This document shows, piece after piece, positions 1 through 11,028 of a stretch of 64,000 nt of DNA. The stretch lies in contig JADGKB010000047.1 in the NCBI GenBank assembly GCA_027604185.1, positions 1 to 64,000 on the forward strand, in the 5' to 3' direction. Position numbers and translations under genes: made by a program. Below the pieces are notes generated by a model that made no database searches, was not told the origin of the DNA, and saw only the letters and a list, made by a program, of their open reading frames with translations. Numbering within the stretch: the first letter of the stretch is position 1; each line of letters starts with the position of its first letter. The DNA comes from Boothiomyces macroporosus. Lineage: Eukaryota > Chytridiomycota > Chytridiomycetes > Rhizophydiales > Terramycetaceae.

Positions 1-831
1 GTCGAATTTTCATGCTGTGTTGCTGCACTGAGGATATAGGCCTTCACCTGTGAAAACCAGCGCACACAGCTAATAGTAATTTTTATTTAAAGGAAATCAT
101 CCTGCTTTATATAGAAAAATAAGCTTTTTAAAGTTGTGCAATTCATGCGCTAGAAGATGCATGATTATGCAGGGTGGATGGTATTCTCTAATATTCTGTC
201 CAAAAAAGAGAAAATAAGCAGAAAATAAAGAGAAAATAAGCAGAAAGTAAAGGCAGCATTAATAGGTGTCAAGATTTGCCAAACATTCCGTGTGTCAGCA
301 AGTAGAACCAAGAGTGTGTGAGCTCTTGGTAGCGATCAAAGAAGAGCTGTTTGGATGATGCAGTGCCAAACGCAACACAAGCATTTCCGGAACGATTTCT
401 TCTCGTTGGCCATTTCGATGTTGGACTATTGTATGGTCGAGCAAGACATTGTTGCTCAATCGAGAGACTATCTCACATGCTGGCGTGACTATATTTTGCA
501 GCTAAAAGTCAGTCGATAGTGGATGTGCAGCTGGAATATGGCCGCGACCAAATTAATGAGTGGTGGCGAACCAGATTTCGCTACTTATTTGATGCATGGG
601 AAAAGAAAGATTCCAGGGTGCATAAACTGGGTTGGCTCCAATGCCAATTTACTCAGAAACTGCAATGCATCCGTGGGAAAAGCAGTTTTACAAGAACACA
701 CGATCCGGACCAACCTACTACATCCGTGGTGGATATGAGTCTCTCCTCACCTCAATGTGTAATTCTTTTCGCATATTTAAATAATATATTAAAGTCTGGT
801 ATCACCAGTGATCAACTGCAGCAAAGATGAC
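1..831. other. Unassigned 5' end, no supported gene
   Basis: I see no gene I can support here. Several frames stay open for 60-100 codons on the plus strand between about 340 and 830, and this part is richer in GC than the rest of the window. None shows a recognisable domain, and none can be joined with the typical 19-23 nt introns of this genome into a convincing model. It could be a decayed gene or the edge of a gene lying mostly outside the window. Confidence 0.4.
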
Positions 832-2236
832 CTATGATTGCTGTTCAACTGCCTTTACAAAAGCAGAAACCAGCCGCCAACTTCGCTTATCTCCTATTCC
901 AGCAAACGAACAGGCATTCATAACATAAGAGAATGCTAATTGCTTTTCAGGATTGAACCATACCATCGACCCACCAATTCCACCCCATCCGATCCACTTG
1001 TACTTTTCGCTGCCTGGAAATACAAAATCCAGTCCAAACCCACCATTAGAAAAAGTAACGTTTCTCGTTACTACTGTATCTTGCATCCATTCCTGCGGAT
1101 ATAAAGATTGAAGAATAGTCTCTGGTGAAATTAGTTGAATATTTTCAATTGTGCCGTTATTCGCCATCATTGCAGCTAATTTAGCCAACTATATTAGAAA
1201 CAATTACTGAAAATGAATTTGTGATTCCAGAGAAAGAAGGGCTTTCGCTTCGCCATATTTGTTTTCGGTTGTGTGAATGAGGGAATGGAACAATTTGCTT
1301 TGGGGATGAATTCAGCGCTTTGAATCCTATTGATTTCCTATCCAAGAGGGCTTTAAATCCTTGCGGTAGTGGTTCTGATTTGTATTTGTCTGGTAGTATT
1401 AAATTCGCAATAGTTCTTAATGCTGGATTTCCAAGTAATGGCGATACTCTAAATTCAACATTTTCAGGGGTATTCAAGTAATATTCTATATCTAGTAACG
1501 GCATAATTTCTTGTTTTATCAAGTCTCCCATTGACTTGTTGGCAGTTCTTCTGACAATTTCATTCAGGTACCAACCACGTGTTACTGCATGGTATCCTTG
1601 TGTTTTTGTACCGTTAAAATTGTGCTTTTGGCTTGCTAGTATATTAGCCATACGGTCCAAGTTTCCAATGTCAGAAAGAGTAGGCTGTTTATCTAGCCAA
1701 GTGACTCCTCCCCGGTGGCCTAGTAAATCCTTTAATGTAACATTCTCCTTGTTTCCATTGCCAAATTCCGGCCATACTGAGCTTATTTTCATATCATAAT
1801 CCAAGATTTTTTTGTCCACCAAATAAGCTACCACAACCCCTTCCACAAATTTTGAGCTACTAAATACTAATTGGAGCGAATTATCTGTATATGGTTTGTT
1901 GAAGAATCTATCATGGTATCCCGAGTATATATCAACTACTCTCTTGTCTTTGTGAAAAGCCGTAAATCTTGCGCCAATTTCCAGTCCTTCTTCAAAATTC
2001 AGTTTAAATTGATCCACGACTCCTTCATATCCTTCATGTACCTGTCCTTGAACTAGAAACAAAGGACATTTCAATCCAAAGAGTTTGCACACCAGCGGGA
2101 AATGTTTCTTGCCCGTCCAGTACCGATAATTCAGAAACAGAATTGCAAAACAGAGCGTTAGACGTAGTAATGTGTTGTTCTTGATTACTTTGGTTTTCAT
2201 TATTTCGTGGAAAGTCAAATGGGCTTGATCACTCAT
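832..2236 (-). CDS. Membrane-anchored beta-lactamase-family serine hydrolase
   Basis: This encodes a 461-residue serine hydrolase of the beta-lactamase/penicillin-binding fold (class C-like, LACTB/EstB type). It has two exons with a 19-nt intron at 1189-1207; splicing joins ..SFS to LAKLAAMMANNG, a typical family segment. An N-terminal hydrophobic segment around residues 18-37 looks like a signal anchor, so the catalytic domain is probably lumenal or extracellular. The nucleophile motif S-x-x-K appears as SSSK. The Y-x-x motif is in GYHAVTRGWY. The third motif region is WGGIGGSM, where relatives often have HGGIGGS. Eukaryotic members are esterase- or peptidase-like and do not confer drug resistance as a rule; the substrate here is unknown. 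It is divergent from the small membrane-protein gene at 2452. Confidence 0.88.
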
Positions 2237-2451
2237 TGTCAGTCAGTTGATTGAAATCATGTGACTTTTATCAATTATGGTGGAAAAATTAAAAACAAAC
2301 TTTGGATTTATAAATGCAGCTTTATTAAAGGTTTATAGATTGTATCTTTTGTAAAAATCGAGTTGTGTAAAAGCTAATATCACGTGATACCTGATTTACC
2401 ATTTAGCCACACGTGTTTGATAGAGTTTCATGAATTTGGAAAAAGTTTCCC

Positions 2452-2925
2452 ATGCTTGTGCTAGCGCTGTTCATTGTCCTTGTAGTATTTATTCTAGTTA
2501 CCCTCGCCATAATAGTAGTCAAATACCATCGTCTATCTATCGTGGATTCGCTTCCTCCAATTCGACATACACCAAGGGTGATTGAACTGCCAGGACCATT
2601 TTGTATAGATAAAGAAATTTCGCTAAAGAAGCAGAGGAGCACTTCTACCATCAACAACTCTACTTATATTGGTTTACTCTCGCACTATGTGAAAGACAAT
2701 TCAACAGATTACGAAAGCATGCCTTACGTCGAGCCAAAATTAAAAGAAAGCAGTGTGTATGAATACAATCAAAAGCATTACCAGGATTTGTATGATGGAT
2801 ACATAGATGCAGCTTACCAGCAACCAAGCTATAAAGATATAGTCTATGTGCATTCTACAAATCTGAACCAGCACTACACTGTGAGCCATTCGCTGAATCT
2901 CGATCATGCAATTAAACAAATCTAA
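2452..2925 (+). CDS. Small single-pass membrane protein, unknown
   Basis: An intronless frame of 157 residues begins with a strongly hydrophobic segment (residues 1-23, MLVLALFIVLVVFILVTLAI) followed by a basic stretch, which predicts a single-pass protein with an N-terminal anchor and a polar tail. The tail is rich in Tyr, Asn and Ser. I recognise no domain. The gene converges on the minus-strand gene ending at 2935, leaving only nine bases between the stop codons, so the 3' UTRs must overlap. I infer a real gene from the uninterrupted frame and hydrophobic segment; the function is unknown. Confidence 0.55.
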   Translation: MLVLALFIVLVVFILVTLAIIVVKYHRLSIVDSLPPIRHTPRVIELPGPFCIDKEISLKKQRSTSTINNSTYIGLLSHYVKDNSTDYESMPYVEPKLKESSVYEYNQKHYQDLYDGYIDAAYQQPSYKDIVYVHSTNLNQHYTVSHSLNLDHAIKQI

Positions 2926-2934
2926 CTTATTTAT

Positions 2935-3327
2935 TTACACTACTACAATATTCAAATTTGGGGAATAAATGGTAACTGAATATCCATCAAACTTGAATAT
3001 GTACTGGTACTTGCTGTTCAGCTCTGATAGAAGATTATCCAGTTTAATCTTCAACTGTCGTTTATACAATGTAAAATACAAGCATATGCACAATCCGAAT
3101 ACTAGGAATAGACCAAAAAACGCCAATCCAAACATTTCCTGCAAATATGCTATAAACAATGCGAAACTAGTTGCCATTAGAAATAAAATTAAAATCAAAA
3201 TTGATTTTTTTGGTTTCTGATATTGAATGTCATTTACAATTGAATAGTAAGTCTGCGGATCTAATTCCGAAAAGGAGTGCTTTAAATTAAAAGTCAAATC
3301 CATATCCAATTTCGCCAAAGTTTTCAT
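2935..3327 (-). CDS. Small two-pass membrane protein, unknown
   Basis: An intronless frame of 130 residues starts at the ATG of MKTLAKLDMDL. Two hydrophobic helices, ILILILFLMATSFALFIAYL and the stretch FGLAFFGLFLVFGLCICLYF, lie mid-protein, separated by only a few residues, so a hairpin membrane protein is likely. The C-terminal 45 residues are polar and may form amphipathic strands. I recognise no family. It is convergent with the upstream-encoded single-pass protein. Confidence 0.55.
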   Translation of the reverse strand: MKTLAKLDMDLTFNLKHSFSELDPQTYYSIVNDIQYQKPKKSILILILFLMATSFALFIAYLQEMFGLAFFGLFLVFGLCICLYFTLYKRQLKIKLDNLLSELNSKYQYIFKFDGYSVTIYSPNLNIVVV

Positions 3328-3457
3328 TTTCAAAACATTTCATGACTGCTCGTCTGACCAAGTTGAAAATCCGTGGCTACAAAGGTTGCATAAATGTGAG
3401 GCATGGATATCCACTTCTTCACAGGTGTATAAAAACATACAAATAAAATAGTTATTA

Positions 3458-4303
3458 ATGAATGTGCTTGTAACTGGAGTAACTGCTGGTGGCCTTGGGG
3501 CTTCTATTGCCATAAAGCTAGCCAAATCTGGCAAATACAATGTCTTTGGGAGTCTTCGAAACTTGTCCAAATCCCAGGCTTTCTTGGATCAATTAACAGC
3601 AGAAACTAGCAATACGGTAACTTTGGTAGAGTTGGATGTAACCAGCGACCACTCATGCAAACAAGTCATTGAAAAGATCGGCAAAGTGGATATCTTGATC
3701 AATAACGCTGGGCAAGGGTTGGTACAAACAATTGAAGGTACTGACATGGATAAAGTGATTGACTGTTTCCAGGTAAACTACTTTGGTGTTTACAGACTGA
3801 TTAAAACAGTCCTGCCATCAATGCGTCAAAACAAATTTGGCAGAATCATTAATATCGCATCAGTAGGTGGATTGGTTGGGCAACCTTTTAATGAAGGCTA
3901 CTGCTCTGCCAAAGCTGCTCTAGACTCCTTAACAGAAAGTATGAACTCCACCCTTCGTACGTTTAATATCAGAACCACTTCATTTTGTCCAGGATGGATA
4001 TCCACTAATTTCGTAAGCAATGCAAGTGGGGTTGATAACGGCACTATTCCAGGAATGCCACAAGAGTACAAGGAAATGTTTGACAAGTATAGAGCTAGAA
4101 CAAAGAATTTGGCTAGCAACCCAGAAATGGCTGCATTTAGACAAACCGCTGACCAATGTGCACAAGACGTCGTTGACATTGTAGAACAAGATTTGCCTAA
4201 AGCCAGAGTCTATACAAAGACCGTTGCACCGCTAGTTGAAGTAAAGTTTGGTGATTCTTCTGCTGAAAAGGTGATTGAAACCCTTCGAGCCATGTTCAAA
4301 TGA
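3458..4303 (+). CDS. Short-chain dehydrogenase/reductase (HSD17B1/RDH8-like)
   Basis: This 281-residue, single-exon protein is a classical SDR. It has the cofactor motif TGVTAGGLG near the N-terminus, the structural NNAG motif around residue 86, a catalytic Ser in INIASVGG, and the YxxxK active site as YCSAK. The GQPFNEGYCSAKAALDSL segment resembles the 17-beta-hydroxysteroid dehydrogenase 1/retinol dehydrogenase 8 subgroup, so NADP(H)-dependent oxidoreduction of a steroid, retinoid or other lipid carbonyl is plausible, but the substrate cannot be read from sequence. No signal peptide is seen. It stops 15 bases from the stop of the convergent WD40 gene. Confidence 0.92.
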   Translation: MNVLVTGVTAGGLGASIAIKLAKSGKYNVFGSLRNLSKSQAFLDQLTAETSNTVTLVELDVTSDHSCKQVIEKIGKVDILINNAGQGLVQTIEGTDMDKVIDCFQVNYFGVYRLIKTVLPSMRQNKFGRIINIASVGGLVGQPFNEGYCSAKAALDSLTESMNSTLRTFNIRTTSFCPGWISTNFVSNASGVDNGTIPGMPQEYKEMFDKYRARTKNLASNPEMAAFRQTADQCAQDVVDIVEQDLPKARVYTKTVAPLVEVKFGDSSAEKVIETLRAMFK

Positions 4304-4318
4304 ATTAATAAAACGAAT

Positions 4319-7280
4319 TTATTGAGAAAACGATTCGCCTTTTATATAGTTTCTATAGAGCTTTTCTACTATGGCTTGGGCTTCATCTTGTACGATTAAT
4401 CCATACGCAGCTTTTTCAGCAACATTCCTAGGCTTGTTATCTCTTAACGGAAAGGCTCGTTGAGATACCCTTATTGCGTCGTGCACTAACAATGCGTATT
4501 CTTTAAGCATTGATTTTTGAATCTTTTCCATACTCTCAAAGGCTTTAAGTATGCTTGGAGACAATTGCTGCATCAAGCCTGACAGGATGGTTGTAACTTT
4601 TGTGAGTGTGTCTATGCAATCCTTGTCCTGTTTAAATGCATCTAGTCCTTCCATCATGTGGGCAGTCATCTTTACTACCATCGCGGCAGCTTCCTTCAAG
4701 AACTTTATTCCTGCTACAAGCGGAGGAACCGAGCTTACTCCATTTAGATTTGTCATGGCGCTTGCATACATTGATTCGACATATGCCTTTGCTCCAACGA
4801 TTCCTTCCCTATCTATTTGCCGAAGTACTGTTCTTGAAAAATCAAATGGATATGCGGTCTACATTAATTATTATTACAATCATGATGTTGATTGCCACTC
4901 CGAAATACTCTTCAAAGCGTTTGGTTTCCAGCAAGGCCTTTAGATACATCATATTGCTATTTGCAGAGAATGTTTTTTCAAATGGAACGAGGTTTCCTTT
5001 TCTTCCTGCAACACCTGAATCTGTCAATACGTTTTGCATAATCCTAATAATCTCTTCATTGTATTCTTCAGGGGGGTTTTCAATTAATTTCAACATCCGA
5101 CTTTTGTTAGTTAGATTTACAGTTCTAATGAAACCATTGGAAGAGCTTGTTTTGATTCCCCAAGCGTAGTAGCGATCACTTTCTTTGCGGCTCTGTCATC
5201 GTCTGCTTTTACTAATTTTGAGGACCTCACATCCATGTTTCCTTTTGTATTTTCATCTTTTACGTGTTGAAGATATCTTTCCAAAGTGTCCTGACGGACT
5301 AGGCTCACATTCTTCATTAAATCGGTATCTTTATCAGGAAGCCAATCAGATTGCTCAAATATTGTTGGGAATATCATTAGAGACATAAGCTCGGCTAGTG
5401 ATTCCCATCTATATTTTGGTACATCTGCTAGCAGCTGACCCAATCCTAAACCCATGGTTAGTCCTTTCTTGAATTTGTTTACAAGCAGTGTCTTTAACAC
5501 AAGTTCAATTGTTTCCACATCTATAAATTCGTGGTCAACTTCCATTCCCACCATAAACTCTTCTTCATGCTTCAAGATAACTTCCCAATTGCCTTCTTCC
5601 AAGCCAGTGCATATTTTGTGTCTGAGCACCGCCAAATCATATTGAAGTTGCGTGAATGTTGATATTACTGAATGCCATTGAGGATAAGCATCAAATCGTG
5701 GAGGCAGCCCGTAACTGTACTTTATCAAATCATTTTTGATTTTCAACATGTCCAGTTCATTGAATTCCGCAATACCCCAAGCACTTTCTGGAATTGGTTT
5801 TGGTATGCTGCACAGGTCAATCAAATCTTTTTCATGTTTCTTGAGATTCTTGTCTTTTGGATACTCATTTCTTGATAGATTGATCATTGCCTCATAAGCA
5901 TCATTTAGTTGCCTTGTGTGTATTCCCAATTCAACTTGGAATTCAAAAGTATTTTCATACTTGTGAGTTAATAGCTGTTCAAACATCTTTGAACGAATTA
6001 AATGACTAGATATGGTACCTGTAGCAGTTATTGTGTAGTAAGTATCGGCATGCAACGACGCGGCAGCAACTAAACATTAAAACTGTTCTACCTGCTATTA
6101 CTGGGGAAGTGTATTCCGTAAACTCTCCAATCATTGTCGAACCAACAATCAAATGATCTTCAAGGTTTGGTTGGTTGATATTTTCAAATTCTGACCCAGG
6201 AAAGCCAACCATAAACTCCTTCCATGGTTTTTTTGCTGTTGCTTTGTTGGGGCTAAAACTCCACACTCTACAGCTTCTATCGAGCGATGCACTAGCAAGC
6301 ATATCACAATGCGTATTGGACCACGCAATAGATGGAATGCTTCCATAGTGACCGTCGATTCTTCCAGCTGGCCCTTTCAAGTATCTAATATCCCAGAACT
6401 TTACTACACCATCCTCTCCTGATGACGCTAGCCAGTAAGGAATGAAATTATTAAAGGAAACATCCATTACATCCCCATTGTGAGCATCTGGCTGAGACCA
6501 CACAACACAAGTGTTTCCTGGTTGCATAGTTCGAGTGTCCAATATTGATATTGTTGAATCTTGACTACAGGTCGCTAGAAGAGACCCAAATGGTGCATGA
6601 GGGCTGTATGATAGTTTATTGAGCGTGTCCACTCCTAGTTTTTCATGTCCGATTACTTTGGCTGTAGGAATATCGTACATGTAAACGTTTGGTCCTTGTA
6701 TCCCGAGTACTCTTCTAATTGGTGTGTCTGCATCGTCTTTGGACAGTGCCGTAGGTTCAAAGCATGCAGCTTGCGTGCGAACAGACTTTATCATTTTGTT
6801 TGGTGCAGATACTGGGATTTCACCAAGATGCGTATTATTAAAAGTCACTTCATGCAATTGCTCCAGCCCTTTACCTTGTATTGGCAAATCGTGTGGAGTA
6901 ACTTTGAATATTTGAGCAGTGCTATTTGGTCCACTGGTGATTAATTTATTGCCGTAGGATGATATATGATATGATGGGCTGGGCATTGTAAAAGTTGATC
7001 GAATCTAATATCAATTCCATTTACTATTAATGAATCCCTTGGAACTTGATCTGTTTCAGATGTCATTTGAAGCTTATTCGTCGCTATATTTTCCACTATA
7101 AAAAAGTTGTTTGATTTTGAAGCACCTCCAACTGCGATAAATGAGGTTCCCTGTGTTATCGATAACTACCTCTATAGGAGTGAGAGAGGTAACCCAAGTG
7201 CTAGGAAGCGTGGTTTCAGCAGTATCGTACTGCTCCACTTGAAACCTAAATTAGCTTTAGTGTAACCTCTTCATCTTCAT
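4319..7280 (-). CDS. WD40-repeat protein with long helical C-terminal half
   Basis: Six short introns (7246-7266, 7151-7169, 7005-7024, 6070-6091, 5101-5120, 4859-4877) give a 946-residue protein. The start is the ATG at 7280 (MKMKRFQV..), chosen because the first three small exons splice in frame into the propeller. Residues about 60-400 contain WD40 repeats, with clear WD-type ends such as VKFWDIRY and CRVWSF. The remaining 550 residues are predicted helical with no domain I recognise, ending in a segment rich in Ala, Met and Lys. Many trafficking and scaffold proteins combine a propeller with a helical tail, but I cannot assign this one. The start lies 222 bp from the divergent copper-fist gene, so a shared promoter is possible. 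Confidence 0.85.
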
Positions 7281-7502
7281 GCTGGGGGATTTTCTCCACA
7301 AGTCAAATTGTAATGTTGGCCTCTCCATTTCAAGACGCGATGAAAAATAAAATCAACACCGTCAACAGGTGGAAACAAGCCCTTACCATTGCAATTATCA
7401 ATTCGCACACATGCGGCTGATTCTTCTTGCCTCTCGCGAATTGTGAGACGAATTTTTGTGCATGAAACCAAAGGCGCCGCTGAAAAATTTACCCATTCTA
7501 CC

Positions 7503-8253
7503 ATGATTATCTGGGAAAAGCGAAAGTTTTCATGTGCAACTTGTACCAAAGGACATAGAGCATCGAAATGCTCTCATACGGCCAGGACTCTTACCGAATT
7601 GAAAGGAAAGGGCAGACCAGCATCGCAGTGTCCAGCCTGTAGAACCAAAAGAGAGAAAGGAGAAGGACACTCACATCACAAATGCGTATGCGGAGCAGCA
7701 CCGCCAAAGGAATACGAAACACACATTACCAGTAATTTCAAACTGATTTAGTCGTATTTGAAAATGGATTGGAATTAGTCTTCACACCAGAAGGGCCTTA
7801 CAATACAGATGAATTAAGTACCAGAGTGCAGCAGAGACAGCCATTTGAGATAACAGTGATGAAGCAAAAGGACCCATCCGCTGCAGATGTCACTTCATCT
7901 TTTATTCCAAAAGGAATCAATATCAACCATGTTGAAGTACCACGGAAAATGACAAGTAATCTCCCACTTACTTAGATAATCCTTGTAATTGCCATTTTGG
8001 TGGCGAGTGTATATGTTCCGAACTTCCACAAGAAAGGAAAGCAAAGTCAAAAGCGCAAACAGAACATTCTGCCACATCTTCACCAACACTTACAAAGAGC
8101 TGCTGTGCTGACAAACCCAAATCAAATCCTGTTGCACCAGAAGATGCTGCGAAAAGCGGCTGTTGTTCTTCCAATGCTGGTGGATGTGGGTGTGGATGCA
8201 GTTGCAGCGCAAATGTGCCAAATCCTGAAGCATCTACATGCTGTTGCAAATAA
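7503..8253 (+). CDS. Copper-fist transcription factor
   Basis: A 236-residue protein with two 20-nt introns (7732-7751, 7956-7975). The first 50 or so residues form a copper-fist DNA-binding domain: CATCTKGHRASKCSH, then the minor-groove KGRPASQCPAC motif (G-R-P conserved), then a Cys/His pair set ending HHKCVCG. The C-terminus is Cys-rich, with a CNCHFGGECIC motif after the second intron, then CC, GGCGCGCSC and a terminal CCC. Family members (Ace1/Cup2, Mac1, Cuf1) sense copper through such clusters and control metallothionein, SOD or copper-uptake genes. Whether this one acts at high or low copper cannot be told. The domain is restricted to fungi, which helps place the organism. Confidence 0.93.
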
Positions 8254-8306
8254 ATCGTCATATTACTTTTATAATACTATTGAAAACAAGATATTTTATT
8301 AGTAGA

Positions 8307-10973
8307 TTATTCTGCAGGAGCTGGAACGGTATCACCTTCCGGAATATCCTCTGCAGGCTTTTCCTTAATATTTGGTTCAACATCTGGAATGGCAGTTTTC
8401 ATCAAATTTGATTTGGAACCCAAGTTGGTCTTTGAGCTTAGAGAAGCCTTGGATTTAGTCAGATTTGTCGCTGACGTTGGTCTAGATCTCACCATATTGG
8501 AAGACACTGCTCTTTTCATTCCTGATTGAGGTCTTGAGCTTGCTAGGTCAGGTTTTGAAGCTGATCCAGTTCTAGACAAATTCACTTTTGAAGACTGTCG
8601 AGCGGCTTCCAAGTTGGAAATACTTGCTTTTGAAGACTGTCTGGCTCCTTCCAAGTTGGAGACATTAGTTTTTGAAGCCAGTACCGGCTTGGATTTGGAC
8701 AACTGTGCTTTAGATGCCGATTTTTCCAATAAATTTGATTTAGATCCCTCCTTATTTTCGTTTCCAAGTATTAGATTCAAAACATTTTCCGCTGCAACTA
8801 CCGAAGTCCTATTTGCAGTTTGGCTAGGTCTAGTAGGCACCTCTTCGGCTTCAACTTGGCTTTCAGGACCAAGCAAAGGCTCAGGGAATGGAGATACTTC
8901 GTCACCAAACACTACTTTAATTTCTCTTTCTGCCGAAGCTGGAGAATCGGACCCATGAACTGCATTTTGAGAACCATCAGTTCCATATAACGCGCGAATG
9001 CTAATTTAGAAATGATTTACCTTTGAGGGGCAATATCCCTGGCTTTAACTGAATTTGTTGGCCCAGCCAGCTCTCTCCATGCATCAATTGCGCCTTCCTT
9101 TTCCAATACCATGGCATAAATTGAGGTTCTATGATTAATTCGTTTTTACCCACTCATCCAGTTGACAAGTTCGTCAAAGAAAGGCTTTCCTTGGTGCTCT
9201 TTATAGAATTCTTGAGCTTGAGCCAGACTGAATTGAACTTCGGCCCCCTTGACAATCTTGAAACCAGCAGCAGTTATTTTTTCAATAATGGCGTCTTTCT
9301 TACCGGTGCCATAAGCATCTGGTTTTATTAATGCTACGGTTCTTTCCGTTCTAGCATGAATTTCTTCAACAGAGCCGTGGTGTCCCGCTGGGAATGGATT
9401 AGTAGCCGTGCCATATCGTGCATCGACAACACTTGGACCTCTTTCAAGGGTGTATGGGAAGAATATCTGAATTTCTTGTGTTGCTCTTTCGGCAGATTCA
9501 GAGACATGAACAGCATTTGAAATTGCATTCTGTCCAAACATGGCTCTGATGCTAAGAGGCAGAGTTTGTTTTGCAAGTTCTGGATCTTCTGGCCCAGCAA
9601 GTTCTTTCCAGATATTTACTGCATTATCCCCTTTTAGAACTAATGCGAGCGCTGATGATTTGGTCATTTGCTCAAGAATAGGAGGGAACGCTTCTGTATC
9701 TTTGATGTGATGATACAAATCTTCAACTTGCTGATTATTGAGATGCATTTCTTCTCTCTTTGATATCAACAGACCTCTGCAAATGATCCTTTCTATAATA
9801 TCTTCTCTGTGGTTCATAGCATCCGGTTTGATAATACAAAGAGTCTTTTGTACACCCGGAGATCCTTTCGTGGACAGTTCATTTTCATCGATGGGCATTT
9901 CAAGAACCTTGCTTTCAGGACCAAAGAAGATTTCAATTTCCCTGTTTGCGCTTTCTTGTGAATCTGAACCAAAGACGGCATTAATCCTGTTATCAGTCCC
10001 AAAATGAGCCCTTAAACTTCTTGGAGCTTCTTCCTTTGCTTGCTTGCTATTTGCTGGTCCGATAAGTTGACGCCATTCCTTTACTGCATTCTCCTTTGCC
10101 AAAACCATTGCTAAACATGGGCCACTATGTTAAGTTTTTCCTTACGAAGTAAAGTAAGTTACAAGAGATTTAAAGAATGGTTGATTTGCATGCTCCTTGT
10201 AAAATTCTTCCACTATTTCCGGAGTCATCCAAACTTTCTTTTTCTTGACAATGGTGAATCTCTTTAGTCTGATTTCATCCAATATTCCTTCAATAATGGC
10301 TGGAATCATTGCATCTGGTTTAATAAGAGCAAATGTTTGAGGTAGATTTGGCGGAGTGCTTGGTGAAGCAAGTGCTTCATTGCTAGAGCTAACCGGTTTG
10401 GGATCTGGAATATGTTGATACTGTGATTTTCTTTCGGATTGAACTTGAGATGGCCTTGGCTCATCTTCCGCGACAATTTGAACATCTCCTTCCACCTGCT
10501 GTTAGGTAGAATTACTGGCTTATGTGGCCTTCCATTCTTTTCCAAGTCTAATTGTTCTTTGAATACTTTTTCGATTTGAGGTGAATTTGCCCCATAAACG
10601 ATATGTACAAGAATATCATTCTACCATTAAAACCGCTTACAAAGAATATTAGAAAGGTAGGACAGGATTTATCTTTGAATTTGCGGAGTCCTTCAATCGA
10701 ATCAGCTTGCGCCTGAATAAGAATCATTTACTTGAAAAATTGTCAGTTCTTCCGCATACTCCAACTTTAGTCTTTTTAAAATCGAGTTCATGGCTTCGCA
10801 CGGTCCAGCCCATTTCGCTATGTATAAGTGAGTTCTTACAAAACACATCCACAACTTGAGTTAGATCAATTCTTACTTTTCAGTCCGCCTTTAGCAATTA
10901 CTTTTGTCCACTCTTCGTCTGTTGCAACTAACGATGGAAGCGCTACTTCCACCTTCTTTCCATGCGCGCTCAT
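8307..10973 (-). CDS. NME8: NME8-type protein: thioredoxin plus three NDP-kinase domains
   Basis: Eight introns (10855-10876, 10818-10839, 10713-10731, 10621-10640, 10496-10515, 10125-10145, 9129-9149, 9001-9020) give an 833-residue protein. A thioredoxin domain (about residues 10-110) carries WAGPCEAM in place of WCGPC, so only the second active-site Cys remains. Three NDP-kinase domains follow, each opening with a KPDA motif (ALIKPDAM, CIIKPDAM, ALIKPDAY). The catalytic-His position reads NAVFGSDS in domain 1 (His replaced by Phe), NAVHVSES in domain 2 and canonical NAVHGSDS in domain 3. A Ser/Lys-rich tail with repeated SK-x-NL units ends the protein. This architecture is that of NME8/TXNDC3 and sea-urchin IC1, outer-arm axonemal dynein components, implying motile flagella. 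Confidence 0.93.
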
Positions 10974-11028
10974 CTAAAAAAGTTAAATAATGACGTCAAA
11001 TGAAATGAACTTTGTGACTCAACTACAA

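Noticed and set aside
340..830. Overlapping plus-strand open frames, possible gene
   Set aside because: Several frames are open at once, none has a domain, and no typical intron joins them; GC-richer sequence alone makes long frames likely.
7277..7549. Minus-strand 90-codon frame opposite the copper-fist start
   Set aside because: It overlaps the first exon of the WD40 gene and the copper-fist gene in antisense and shows no family features.
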